Below the pieces are notes generated by a model, which was not told the origin of the DNA, ran no database searches, and saw only the letters and a program-made list of their open reading frames with translations. The position numbers and the translations under genes are program-made. A stretch of 64,000 nucleotides of DNA from Bacteroidota bacterium (lineage in GTDB: Bacteria > Bacteroidota > Bacteroidia > Chitinophagales > Chitinophagaceae): positions 62,001 through 126,000 of the forward strand of contig JAEZGS010000026.1 of the NCBI GenBank assembly GCA_023437225.1, in the 5' to 3' direction. Shown here in pieces: positions 1 through 8,350 of the stretch. Positions within the stretch are counted from its first letter, which is position 1. Each line of letters starts with the position of its first letter.

Positions 1-777
1 TTTCCCTGCAACAGAATGTATGCGGGTTGTTTCCAGTGCTTCATGCATACTCAATGGCGGTAAAATGGTTGGCAGTCTGCGGGCAAGCATTGTTTTGCCG
101 GCTCCTGGCGGGCCGATCAGCACTGCGTTGTGCCCGCCTGACGCCGCAATTTCGAGCGATCGTTTAATATTCGCCTGTCCTTTCACATCAGCAAAGTCGA
201 CGTCGTTATCGGTTTGCACCGATAAGAATTCTTCCCGCACGTTGACGCTTACTCGTTCGATGGATTGTTCATCCCTGAAAAAGTTGATCACCTGTTTAAG
301 ATCCGACGCACCATATACCAATATGTCCTTTATCATGCCTGCTTCACGAGCATTTTGGATGGGCAATAAAAACGAAGTGAAAGATTCGCGCCTCGCTGTA
401 ATGGCCATAGGTAGAGCTCCTTTGATCGGTTGCAGCCCGCCGTCCAGGTTAAGTTCGCCCATGACCAGGTATTGTTTCAACTTATGTGGATTGGGCAATT
501 GATCGGTTGCTGCAAGAATTCCAAGTGCGATGGGAAGGTCAAATCCTGCACCGGTTTTACGCAGGTCCGCAGGGGCAAGATTAATGACCAGCTTAGTGCG
601 AGGCATGTTGAAACCGTTTGCCTTGATCGCGCAGCTTACCCTCTGAAGACTTTCTTTTACAGTGTTATCGGCCATGCCTACGATGAAGTATCCAACACCT
701 CCCATCACACTTACTTCTACAGAGATCGTAATTGCTTCCACACCATAAACTGCGCTGCCAAATGTCTTCACAAGCAT
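1..777 (-). CDS. YifB/ComM-family magnesium-chelatase-like AAA+ ATPase, C-terminus cut by window edge
   Basis: The visible 259 residues read from an ATG at 777 to the window edge. They begin MLVKTFGSAVYGVEA and contain the N-terminal domain of this family, then a Walker A motif (GPPGAGKTMLARR) in the last 40 residues. Family members are about 510 residues, so roughly half is present and the Walker B and C-terminal Mg-chelatase domain lie outside the window. ComM relatives act as hexameric helicases that promote branch migration during natural transformation; YifB in other bacteria has no settled role. No Shine-Dalgarno sequence precedes the start, as is normal in Bacteroidota. The gene is divergent from the envelope gene at 868. 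The family assignment is firm; the cellular role is inferred. Confidence 0.93.
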   Translation of the reverse strand, partial: MLVKTFGSAVYGVEAITISVEVSVMGGVGYFIVGMADNTVKESLQRVSCAIKANGFNMPRTKLVINLAPADLRKTGAGFDLPIALGILAATDQLPNPHKLKQYLVMGELNLDGGLQPIKGALPMAITARRESFTSFLLPIQNAREAGMIKDILVYGASDLKQVINFFRDEQSIERVSVNVREEFLSVQTDNDVDFADVKGQANIKRSLEIAASGGHNAVLIGPPGAGKTMLARRLPTILPPLSMHEALETTRIHSVAGK

Positions 778-867
778 GTGCTAATCTAATTGGATCGCGA
801 TGATCATAAATGGTATAAACACCGCCAATGCTTGTTTTTTTCCTCACATTATTTGTAACTTATAAGC

Positions 868-1695
868 ATGCCCAACCCAACCAACATCAAGCCCCGCGCA
901 TGGCTGATAGTATCGCTATGTGGATTTCTATTGTTCATTGCATTCTTTATACTGTTGTTGTTCAGGGGTGCAGATCTTCAATTGTCAACGCCAGTTTATT
1001 TTTTTCTTCTAATAATGATTGCGCTTGCATGTACAGCGCTTCTTGCCGGTGCGATGCGCTCCTCTGCAAAGTACCAGAACAAAGCCCTCACAATAACAGG
1101 GCCTGCGGTCATCTTCTTAGTGATCGTTTATCTTGGCTACCGGTACCGACCGGAAATACAGTCGGAGCCCCTGAGTTTATCGATTCAACTGCTGGGTCCG
1201 GCAGGGGCAAACGAAGTGATACGACATGGCACGGTGAATATGTCTGTAGATGAATACAATGCTGTTGAATCGGTCAATAACAAAGGTGTTGCACAATTTA
1301 CCGGGATCAGCTCCACCGCTAAAGGCAAGCGCATCCAGCTTTACCCGTCAGTTGAAGGATATACATTGGATACATCACGTCAATACTTCCTCGATGAAAC
1401 CCAACGAGCCACGCGCATAGAATTGATATTGCAACGTGAACAACCGCAGATCAGCGTAAATGGTAAAGTGATCGACATTCGCAATCAAAAGGCGGTCCCA
1501 GACGCGTATGTGCAGTTTGAAGGAGTTGATAGCAGTTTTGTTACAGACAGAAATGGATCTTTTCGTGCAAAGCTGCCTGTGCGAAGTGGATCTGAATTAC
1601 GAGTGATGATCACGCGGAACGACTCCATCATATTCAACAGCCTGCGCGTATTGACCGACCGCTCGCTTTTAAGCTTCCCCGCTTATGAAAAATAA
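868..1695 (+). CDS. Membrane protein with C-terminal carboxypeptidase-regulatory-like domain, unrecognised
   Basis: The 275-residue product has three hydrophobic segments in its first 100 residues (about 12-33, 41-61 and 75-91), then a soluble part. Residues about 190-270 (QISVNGKVIDIRNQKAVPDA, then VTDRNGSFRAKLP) have the pattern of a carboxypeptidase-D regulatory-like beta-sandwich, common in Bacteroidota envelope proteins. The middle part (about 100-185) is unassigned. The stop overlaps the next gene by 11 bp and a third small gene follows, so 868-3084 looks like one operon of envelope proteins. Function is unknown; a role in sensing or envelope structure is only a guess. Confidence 0.8.
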   Translation: MPNPTNIKPRAWLIVSLCGFLLFIAFFILLLFRGADLQLSTPVYFFLLIMIALACTALLAGAMRSSAKYQNKALTITGPAVIFLVIVYLGYRYRPEIQSEPLSLSIQLLGPAGANEVIRHGTVNMSVDEYNAVESVNNKGVAQFTGISSTAKGKRIQLYPSVEGYTLDTSRQYFLDETQRATRIELILQREQPQISVNGKVIDIRNQKAVPDAYVQFEGVDSSFVTDRNGSFRAKLPVRSGSELRVMITRNDSIIFNSLRVLTDRSLLSFPAYEK

Positions 1696-2689
1696 GTACC
1701 TGATATTGCTCTTGTTGTCATGCATATACAGTATTAATGACGTGCATGCTCAGACGACCAAGTACAAGTTCTCTGTGCGCTTTGAAGATTTCAACCCTTT
1801 GAAGAATGATGTGATCCTTATCAACAATCAATTGTTGAATACTGATAACTACGGCAACGTTGAGGCTGTGATCTCGAATGTCGATCTCATCGCTTCTGTT
1901 CGATCGCCTTCTATCGAGAAATATCGCATTCGCTATCCTGTAAACATGCAGGCAATATTACCGAAGAACGCATCTGTTGTTATCGACATTTTTGTTGAGC
2001 GCCCAAACAAGCAAGCGAGCGCTTCTTCTGCGGCGAATAAGGAAGATATCAGGCAGGTACAACGAACTATTGAGAAGTATCAGCAGTCAAAGGACGCAGC
2101 GTTAATGCGTGTTTTGCAGGATAAGATATCCGGGATATATGACTCGCTTTCTGTATTGATCAATCGCGGACAAACAGACGTGGCTCAACTTAAACAAGGC
2201 AGGCTGCGGTTTCTTCCGCAGATCACACAGGCCTTGAATCATTATCTTAATGAGGCACGTGATCTCAAAGACGCACTCACTGCACTTTCATTTTCGCTAA
2301 ATAAGCAAGAGGCTTATGAACAATTTGCAACTGCGATCTACAGCTATAATGAAATATTTGAATTGATCAATGCAAATAAAAGCACTTATGAACAGGCAAT
2401 TGAATATTACTGGCAGAGCCGTGAGTTTGCATTGAAGCTTTCCAACTTGCTGGAATACGCACTGGAGGAGGTTCATAAGCCATTTATCCTTGAAATGAAC
2501 GACCGGTTCATTGCCAAAGCATATGCATATACGCGAGAATCAAATGGATCAAGGAAGAAGAAGATGGGCTCTGAACTTGTTGATGAAATCAATGCACACG
2601 TTGAATCATTGGAAAAGAGACTGAACAGTATGAGTGAGCGTATCGCTGCGTTCAATACTCGTTTGGGAAGTTTTGAAGTTGTTGAGTAA
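1685..2689 (+). CDS. Exported alpha-helical protein of unknown function
   Basis: The 334-residue product starts with a clear signal peptide (MKNKYLILLLLSCIYS, probable cleavage after VHA before QTT). A beta-rich stretch to about residue 105 is followed by a long region rich in charged and amphipathic helix (about 115-325) that looks like coiled coil, for example EKRLNSMSERIAAFNTRL at the end. It overlaps the upstream membrane-protein gene by 11 bp, suggesting coupled translation and a shared job in the periplasm or outer envelope. I do not recognise a named family. Confidence 0.8.
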   Translation: MKNKYLILLLLSCIYSINDVHAQTTKYKFSVRFEDFNPLKNDVILINNQLLNTDNYGNVEAVISNVDLIASVRSPSIEKYRIRYPVNMQAILPKNASVVIDIFVERPNKQASASSAANKEDIRQVQRTIEKYQQSKDAALMRVLQDKISGIYDSLSVLINRGQTDVAQLKQGRLRFLPQITQALNHYLNEARDLKDALTALSFSLNKQEAYEQFATAIYSYNEIFELINANKSTYEQAIEYYWQSREFALKLSNLLEYALEEVHKPFILEMNDRFIAKAYAYTRESNGSRKKKMGSELVDEINAHVESLEKRLNSMSERIAAFNTRLGSFEVVE

Positions 2690-2703
2690 CAAAAAACAAC
2701 ATT

Positions 2704-3084
2704 ATGAAAAAGACTATTTTGACTTTGTTGACCGTATCATTGCTTAGTATAGTTTTGATCAAATGCTCTACAGACGATGTTTTGGAAGTTTTTATTCCAA
2801 ACATTTCAAATCAGTGGGAGAGTGACCGCAACACGAAATTCTTTTTCGTTGCTTCGCAGGACAGCGTTTCCGCATCTGCGTTTACAGGCAGCGAACAAAA
2901 TGAAAACTTTGAGAACTTTGATCTCGAAGGTAGCTTTAACCGGTATGATGTGGAATTCACTTTCGTCGATGGCCCCGAAGACGGAGTGAAATATACAGGT
3001 CAGTTCATCAAGAATTCGAACCCCTTAAGGATGCGTGTGAAGGGTACTAATGGGGTTACTCTGAATATCACGCAGGTTCCTTAG
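2704..3084 (+). CDS. Small putative lipoprotein, unrecognised
   Basis: The 126-residue product begins MKKTILTLLTVSLLSIVLIKC, a hydrophobic leader ending at a cysteine. The residue before the Cys is Lys, so the lipobox is non-canonical and lipidation is likely rather than certain. The mature part is acidic and beta-rich, with a run of Glu/Asn/Phe around residues 64-72, and ends LNITQVP. It starts 15 bp after the preceding gene in the same direction and is probably the last gene of that operon. Confidence 0.72.
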   Translation: MKKTILTLLTVSLLSIVLIKCSTDDVLEVFIPNISNQWESDRNTKFFFVASQDSVSASAFTGSEQNENFENFDLEGSFNRYDVEFTFVDGPEDGVKYTGQFIKNSNPLRMRVKGTNGVTLNITQVP

Positions 3085-3186
3085 CGTACACATCGAAGAG
3101 GCTCCTTACCAGCATTGGATTAAAATATTTTGTTACCCCGAAAGCCATGTTCTGCAGTAGTAACTTTAGAGTGCAAATTCTAACGT

Positions 3187-4101
3187 ATGTTACCCGCTTC
3201 CAAATCCGATCGTTCGATTACTTTGCTGGTGATCGTAATAGCTGTGCTTTCCTTCTTCTCTACATCAATTGCAATCTTTTCTAAAAATGGCCCTGGCTTG
3301 TATACGTATCAATCCATTCGTGGACAACAAGTGAAGATCTACGGAATAGGCGTTTATAAACATATGTCAGCGGAAGTAGCACCGCAAGGAATCGCCCAGG
3401 ACTACGTTACTTTATTGATCGCTTTGCCATTATTATTGCTTTCCTACCGTCGCGCGAAGAATTCTGCAGTTGCTCGTTTTGTGTTTACCGGAACCCTCGC
3501 ATACTTTCTCGTAACATATTTCTTTTATCTCTGCATGGGTATGTACAATGCGCTATTCCTGGCGTATGTTGCCCTCGCTGGATGCTCCTTCTTTGCATTT
3601 TTATTTTCACTGGAAAAAACCAGGCAGGCATTAGCTCATTGCCGCTTTGGTATACGAACGCCATTCAGGGCCGCTGGTGTATTTCTTATTTTTAACGCAT
3701 GCATGATCGCATTGCTGTGGTTAAGCATTGTAATTCCGCCACTATTGAATGGCTCCATTGTACCTGTTCAGGCGGAACACTATACTACACTGATCGTACA
3801 GGGAGTTGATCTTGCGATTCTCTTGCCTGGCGCATTTTTAAGCGGGATGTGGCTGCTGAAGCAAGAGCCACGCGGGCTTCTTATCGCTCCGGTTTATCTT
3901 ATCTTCCTGTCTTTGTTAATGGTTGCGCTTGTTGCGAAGATCATCGCAATGGGAGTGCTTGGATACAACATAGTCCCGGTAGTATTTATCATACCATGCT
4001 TTGCAATTACATCGATTGCTTTTAGCGTTGTTCTGATGAAGAACCTTCAAATAAATATCATCGAACCTGTTCGAAAAGAAGGTTCACTTGTGGGTCAATG
4101 A
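3187..4101 (+). CDS. Polytopic membrane protein, unrecognised
   Basis: The 304-residue product is mostly hydrophobic, with about eight candidate membrane helices (near residues 10-32, 75-90, 98-118, 120-140, 160-185, 205-225, 235-258 and 262-285). No catalytic motif or transporter signature is evident. The 102-bp upstream gap separates it from the lipoprotein gene, so it may have its own promoter. Its 3' end overlaps the convergent M1 aminopeptidase gene by 44 bp. Function cannot be assigned. Confidence 0.75.
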   Translation: MLPASKSDRSITLLVIVIAVLSFFSTSIAIFSKNGPGLYTYQSIRGQQVKIYGIGVYKHMSAEVAPQGIAQDYVTLLIALPLLLLSYRRAKNSAVARFVFTGTLAYFLVTYFFYLCMGMYNALFLAYVALAGCSFFAFLFSLEKTRQALAHCRFGIRTPFRAAGVFLIFNACMIALLWLSIVIPPLLNGSIVPVQAEHYTTLIVQGVDLAILLPGAFLSGMWLLKQEPRGLLIAPVYLIFLSLLMVALVAKIIAMGVLGYNIVPVVFIIPCFAITSIAFSVVLMKNLQINIIEPVRKEGSLVGQ

Positions 4102-5647
4102 TTACTGCCAACGGATTTTTTTCCAGCGGTATAGAGAAAGAAGTGTTCTTTTGTTTAATAACAATGGATTTTGTTAGATCGCCCATTTCCGTTCCAGTTT
4201 TGATGAGTACCTGCAAAGGAAACTCAAACAATGTTTGTTGTTGTTGTTCAATCGACACCTCAACCTTGCCATTCGAATATCGCTGTATTACTTTTAGTTT
4301 TGGGTGTCCGGGCGTATAAAGCCATTGTTTGAAAAAGGTTTTAAGATCTTTGCCAGAGGCTTGCTCCATGACCTTTTGAAAATCTTCTGTAGAGGCGTTC
4401 TTTCCGGCATATATACTGTAATAATTTTTTATTCCCTTCCAGAAGATGCTATCACCAACGGTGTTTCGCAACATATGCAAAACCCATCCGCCTTTTTCAT
4501 AGGAATTAGGATTTAGTAGCTTGAGATAGTCGCGCGTCGAAGTATCAACAACCGGCTTCATTTGTTGTTTCGAATATTGAATGACGCCTTCCTGATCGTT
4601 TGCCATTCTCTTCCTCAAACTATCGCTACCATATTTATGCTCCATGTAAAGGTGTGTGAAATAGGTAGCAAAACCTTCACTCAACCACAGATGCGCAAAC
4701 TCCGTCTCCGTTGCATGGTTGCCAAACCACTGATGTGCTACTTCATGAACTACCAACGCTTCGTTTTCATTCTCACCCGTCACTGAGTTCTCGAAGTAAA
4801 AGATGGTGTTAGCATTTTCGAGTCCTCCAAAAATCGTTTTCGATTGAACGTTTGCGAGCTTGGAATATGCATAAGGACCCACGTTGTCAATCATATATTC
4901 AAGTGCTTCGGCGGCAGGTTTGTAAGCTGCCTCCGCTTTTTTTCGGTCGTCTGCATAAACCCACGCTGTTACAGGAACGCATCCAACCTGGCCAATGGAT
5001 TGCGCGGAAAATTCAGCAAGCCCAATCACCATGATCTTTGTTGGAAGCGGTACTGTTTCAGCGTAGCGCGTCAACTTCCTTCCACCAGGTAAAGACGACT
5101 CTTCTACTTGCAAACCGTTCGCTATAAGTTGATATTGCTGCGGTGCAGTAACCTCGAAATCAACGGTAGCTTTGTCGGATGGATGGTCAGCACAGGGAAG
5201 CCAATTATGCGCCCTGTTTGGCCAGTTGTCTGCAAAGAATGTTCGCTTGTTGTATTTATTGCTTGAGATGATCAAGCCGTCTGAAGGAATACCTGAATAG
5301 ATTATGTTAATGCTGACCGTATCGTCTTTGATTATTTGCTTCTTAAAATTTACATCAAGTTTGTTCGCCCGATGGTTGAAGGAGAGCTTCGCATCATTCA
5401 TTGCAACCTGCGTTACTCTCATGCCTTGCCCTTTGGAATTGATGTTTGCAAGATCCAGTTGAATGGAGGTCAATGCTTTTTTCGCTACAAACTTGATTAT
5501 TGCATTTCCATATATTGAATCATTACGATCATTCACTTCTATTGCGAACCGGTAATGTTGAACATCAAAGCCGTATGCAGACAAGTTTTGCGCTGCGATG
5601 TCTGTAAAATAAAAGATGGTGGCTACGAATAATATAACGGCTTTCAT
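4058..5647 (-). CDS. Secreted M1-family zinc aminopeptidase
   Basis: The 529-residue product has a signal peptide (MKAVILFVATIFYFTDIAAQ) and the gluzincin core of M1 peptidases. The zinc motif HEVAHQWFGNH lies at 301-311, with the third ligand Glu324 in WLSEGFATYF. A GGLENAN exopeptidase motif (GAMEN equivalent) is at 274-280, and NSYEKGG supplies the catalytic tyrosine further on. It should remove N-terminal amino acids from peptides in the periplasm or at the cell surface. It is shorter than ERAP or PepN enzymes and lacks their large C-terminal helical domain. Its start overlaps the stop of the MutS-like gene in an ATGA, so the two are translationally coupled, although no functional link is obvious. 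Confidence 0.93.
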   Translation of the reverse strand: MKAVILFVATIFYFTDIAAQNLSAYGFDVQHYRFAIEVNDRNDSIYGNAIIKFVAKKALTSIQLDLANINSKGQGMRVTQVAMNDAKLSFNHRANKLDVNFKKQIIKDDTVSINIIYSGIPSDGLIISSNKYNKRTFFADNWPNRAHNWLPCADHPSDKATVDFEVTAPQQYQLIANGLQVEESSLPGGRKLTRYAETVPLPTKIMVIGLAEFSAQSIGQVGCVPVTAWVYADDRKKAEAAYKPAAEALEYMIDNVGPYAYSKLANVQSKTIFGGLENANTIFYFENSVTGENENEALVVHEVAHQWFGNHATETEFAHLWLSEGFATYFTHLYMEHKYGSDSLRKRMANDQEGVIQYSKQQMKPVVDTSTRDYLKLLNPNSYEKGGWVLHMLRNTVGDSIFWKGIKNYYSIYAGKNASTEDFQKVMEQASGKDLKTFFKQWLYTPGHPKLKVIQRYSNGKVEVSIEQQQQTLFEFPLQVLIKTGTEMGDLTKSIVIKQKNTSFSIPLEKNPLAVIIDPQVNLLFEQVR

Positions 5648-6978
5648 AATGTTTGTTTTTTGCCAATGCTTTCAAGCAGATCTACAACTTTTTCTCTGCG
5701 TAATATGAGATACCCCAGTCGGTCATTACTAATGCCTTCCTTCAATTGATAACTGAACACGAGCTGATCTTCGGTGACTGATGTTTCAAAATACCGGAAA
5801 CTAATGTTAGGATATTGCCGCAATTCTTCACCGATCTCATAAAGGTGCGTGGACAATATGAAGAGAGAATTACTTATTCGCATCAATCCTTTTATGACTG
5901 TCGACGAACATTTCATCGCATCCTGCACGTTGGTGCCTTTGAATAATTCGTCTATCAGCACGAGCCACTTTCTTCCATCGTTGATCTTAAGAATAGTGTT
6001 ACGTATCCGTTGAACTTCATTGAAGAAATAGCTTTCTCCTTTGGCTATGTTGTCAACAACATTGATGTTGCTGAGCAAGCCGTCGAACGTAGTAAGATTC
6101 ATGCTTTTTGCCGGTACGCCCATACCGAGGTGTGCAAGAAATACAGCAGAACCTACTGATTTGATGAAAGTGCTTTTGCCAGCCATATTGGCTCCCGTTA
6201 GAAATAAGAAATTGCTTTCTTTATTCAGGTTAACATCATAAGGTACCGGAGTTGGAAGGAGGATGTGGTAAAGTTGATTTGCATCTATCAGTGGCTGGTC
6301 GCCCTCATGAAAAACGGGAAACGCGAGGTCGAACTTCCTGCATGCTTTTGCCATCGAATGCCAGGCATCAAGCTTGCCATATATCGCCATTAATTCAAAA
6401 GCAGCGTTCTTAAAGCGGTCGCGTATGAAGCGGCCAAAATACACCGTTTCTTTCCAATCAAATTGATCGTCTTTATTTCTCTGCGCCAATTGAACAAGCA
6501 ACTTATCCTTTACCAGATCTCTTATTCGCTGGACCAATGGTCTGATGGTAGCCGGGGCATCATCATCACCGAGAAGTTCGACAAGTTCATGCATGCCTCG
6601 TAGAAAATCTGCAAAATGTGACAGCGAGTACCTAACCAGCGAAAAATCGGCAGTATGAAAAATTCTATAATTGGCGGCATTTACAAAATTCGGATGGCCG
6701 GGCATAGAATCAATTGCACTGTCATAAAAACGTGCAATAACCATCAATGTGCCGTTGGATATGGAAGTTGGCCATTGATCCAACTTGCCAAGCATCATCT
6801 TCACGACCTGTTGTGCATCCTCTATCTTTTTTTTATCGCTCAATGGGTTTTTAAAAAATCGAAGCAACCACTCCTTTCCCTCCAGGGTCTCTGTGAAGTT
6901 CAGCTTATGAAATATGGAGTTTTCTTCTTCGTGATGAAATACGGACAGGTCGTTATATGTGGTGTTATCGATTTCCAT
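5644..6978 (-). CDS. MutS domain V (DNA mismatch repair type) ATPase-like protein
   Basis: The 444-residue product has a helical N-terminal half and a C-terminal ABC-type ATPase domain of the MutS family. Walker A is GANMAGKST at 262-270, Walker B ends in IDELFKGT near 342-348, and a conserved STHLYE switch follows. It lacks the mismatch-recognition and connector domains of true MutS and the Smr domain of MutS2, matching the stand-alone MutS-domain proteins widespread in Bacteroidota. DNA repair or recombination is inferred from family only. It begins 9 bp after pyrC and runs into the M1 peptidase with a 4-bp overlap, so the three genes probably form one transcript. Confidence 0.88.
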   Translation of the reverse strand: MEIDNTTYNDLSVFHHEEENSIFHKLNFTETLEGKEWLLRFFKNPLSDKKKIEDAQQVVKMMLGKLDQWPTSISNGTLMVIARFYDSAIDSMPGHPNFVNAANYRIFHTADFSLVRYSLSHFADFLRGMHELVELLGDDDAPATIRPLVQRIRDLVKDKLLVQLAQRNKDDQFDWKETVYFGRFIRDRFKNAAFELMAIYGKLDAWHSMAKACRKFDLAFPVFHEGDQPLIDANQLYHILLPTPVPYDVNLNKESNFLFLTGANMAGKSTFIKSVGSAVFLAHLGMGVPAKSMNLTTFDGLLSNINVVDNIAKGESYFFNEVQRIRNTILKINDGRKWLVLIDELFKGTNVQDAMKCSSTVIKGLMRISNSLFILSTHLYEIGEELRQYPNISFRYFETSVTEDQLVFSYQLKEGISNDRLGYLILRREKVVDLLESIGKKQTL

Positions 6979-6987
6979 TCAGCTGAT

Positions 6988-8325
6988 TTATCGGTTAAAG
7001 TTCAAACGCATGCCTTTACGGGATTCATCCCATTGCCCATTTCCATAAACAAGATTACCGTTGACGAATGTATGTGTTATGCTCATCGGAAATTGAACGC
7101 CGGAAAGGGGACTCCATCCACATTTGTACAGTAAGGAATCATTGGTTGCGATTGTTGGTTTATCAGGGTCAACAATTACCAAATCCGCAAAATATCCTTC
7201 GCGAATAAAACCCCGCCGATCAATATTGAAACAGGTAGCTACCGAATGACTCATTTTTTCAACCACTTTCTCGATGCTGATCCGACCCTGCCGCACATAA
7301 GATAACATAAGCGAAAGCGAATGTTGAACGAGTGGTAAGCCGGCATGTGCATGCAGATAGGGCTCACTTTTTTCCTGCCAGGTGTGAGGAGCATGATCAG
7401 TGGCAATCACGTCGAGCCGGTCATCGAGCAGGGCTGACCAGAGTGCATCACGATTGTACGCTTCTTTGATAGCAGGATTACACTTTATTTGATTACCTAA
7501 TCGCGCATAATCGTCTGCCGAAAAATGCAGGTGATGTACACAAACTTCTGCAGTGATCTTCTTCTCTTCGAGTGGCAGCATGTTCGTAAAAAGCTGAAGT
7601 TCCCTCTCAGTACTGATGTGAAGTATGTGTAATCGCGTTCCGTGTTTCTTAGCCAGTTGCACGGCGGTGAATGATGATTCGAAGCACGCTTCAGCGCTGC
7701 GTATCCGCGGGTGATCTGATGCATCAGGATCTTTTTTTTCCCTGGTGATCCGCTCAAGGTTTGCTTTAATGATCTTTTCATCCTCGCAATGTGTAGCGAT
7801 CAGTAATTCGCATTCATCAAATATCTTGTCGAGGGTAAGATAATTGTCGACCAGCAATCCTCCTGTTGATGAGCCCATGAATATTTTTACTCCACACACA
7901 TCTTTTTTGCGATCGTTTGTCCGAAGCACTTCATCAGTATTCGTATTGGAAGTGCCCATGTAAAAGGAGTAATTGGCCAGCGAAGTTTGTGATGCTATTG
8001 AATATTTCTGTTCCAACAGTTCATGGGTGAATACCGGAGGAATAGTATTAGGCATTTCCATAAAAGAAGTTACGCCACCTGCAACAGCGGCCTTTGCTTC
8101 GCTATAAATAGTCGCCTTATGCGTCAATCCTGGCTCCCTGAAATGCACCTGGTCATCGATTGCACCTGGAAGTAATAATTTTCCTTCGCCATTTATCTCT
8201 ATTGCTCCATTGTGTTGAATATTCCCTTCGATCTTTTCAATGATTCTTTCGCTTATCAATACATCTTTTACTACAGACCTGCCTTCATTAACCACAGCGA
8301 TATTCCTTATCAGGTATTTTTGCAT
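6988..8325 (-). CDS. pyrC: Dihydroorotase
   Basis: This 445-residue amidohydrolase cyclises N-carbamoyl-aspartate to dihydroorotate in pyrimidine synthesis. Diagnostic segments are DDQVHFREPG (58-67), a metal-bridging-lysine region (VKIFMGSS), a histidine block (THCEDE), HILHIST, and the C-terminal ATDHAPHT. The usual metal-binding HxH of the first motif reads QVH here, a substitution I associate with the Bacteroidota branch of class I dihydroorotases, so activity is still expected. The gene is divergent from the outer-membrane barrel gene with only 25 bp between the start codons. It is the first gene of a probable pyrC-MutS-like-peptidase transcript. Confidence 0.93.
   Translation of the reverse strand: MQKYLIRNIAVVNEGRSVVKDVLISERIIEKIEGNIQHNGAIEINGEGKLLLPGAIDDQVHFREPGLTHKATIYSEAKAAVAGGVTSFMEMPNTIPPVFTHELLEQKYSIASQTSLANYSFYMGTSNTNTDEVLRTNDRKKDVCGVKIFMGSSTGGLLVDNYLTLDKIFDECELLIATHCEDEKIIKANLERITREKKDPDASDHPRIRSAEACFESSFTAVQLAKKHGTRLHILHISTERELQLFTNMLPLEEKKITAEVCVHHLHFSADDYARLGNQIKCNPAIKEAYNRDALWSALLDDRLDVIATDHAPHTWQEKSEPYLHAHAGLPLVQHSLSLMLSYVRQGRISIEKVVEKMSHSVATCFNIDRRGFIREGYFADLVIVDPDKPTIATNDSLLYKCGWSPLSGVQFPMSITHTFVNGNLVYGNGQWDESRKGMRLNFNR
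8315..8322 (+). promoter_or_regulatory. Possible -7 promoter element for the Wzi/RemB-like gene
   Basis: TATTTTTG matches the Bacteroidota -7 consensus TAnnTTTG and would place transcription start about 20 bp before the ATG at 8351. It lies inside the first codons of the divergent pyrC, and I see no good TTTG element 19-21 bp upstream, so it may be chance. Confidence 0.3.
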
Positions 8326-8350
8326 ATCTTGTTTTATTATTTATCCTACC

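Noticed and set aside
665..847. 60-codon minus-strand ORF
   Set aside because: It runs in another frame over the start of yifB and has no protein-like composition.
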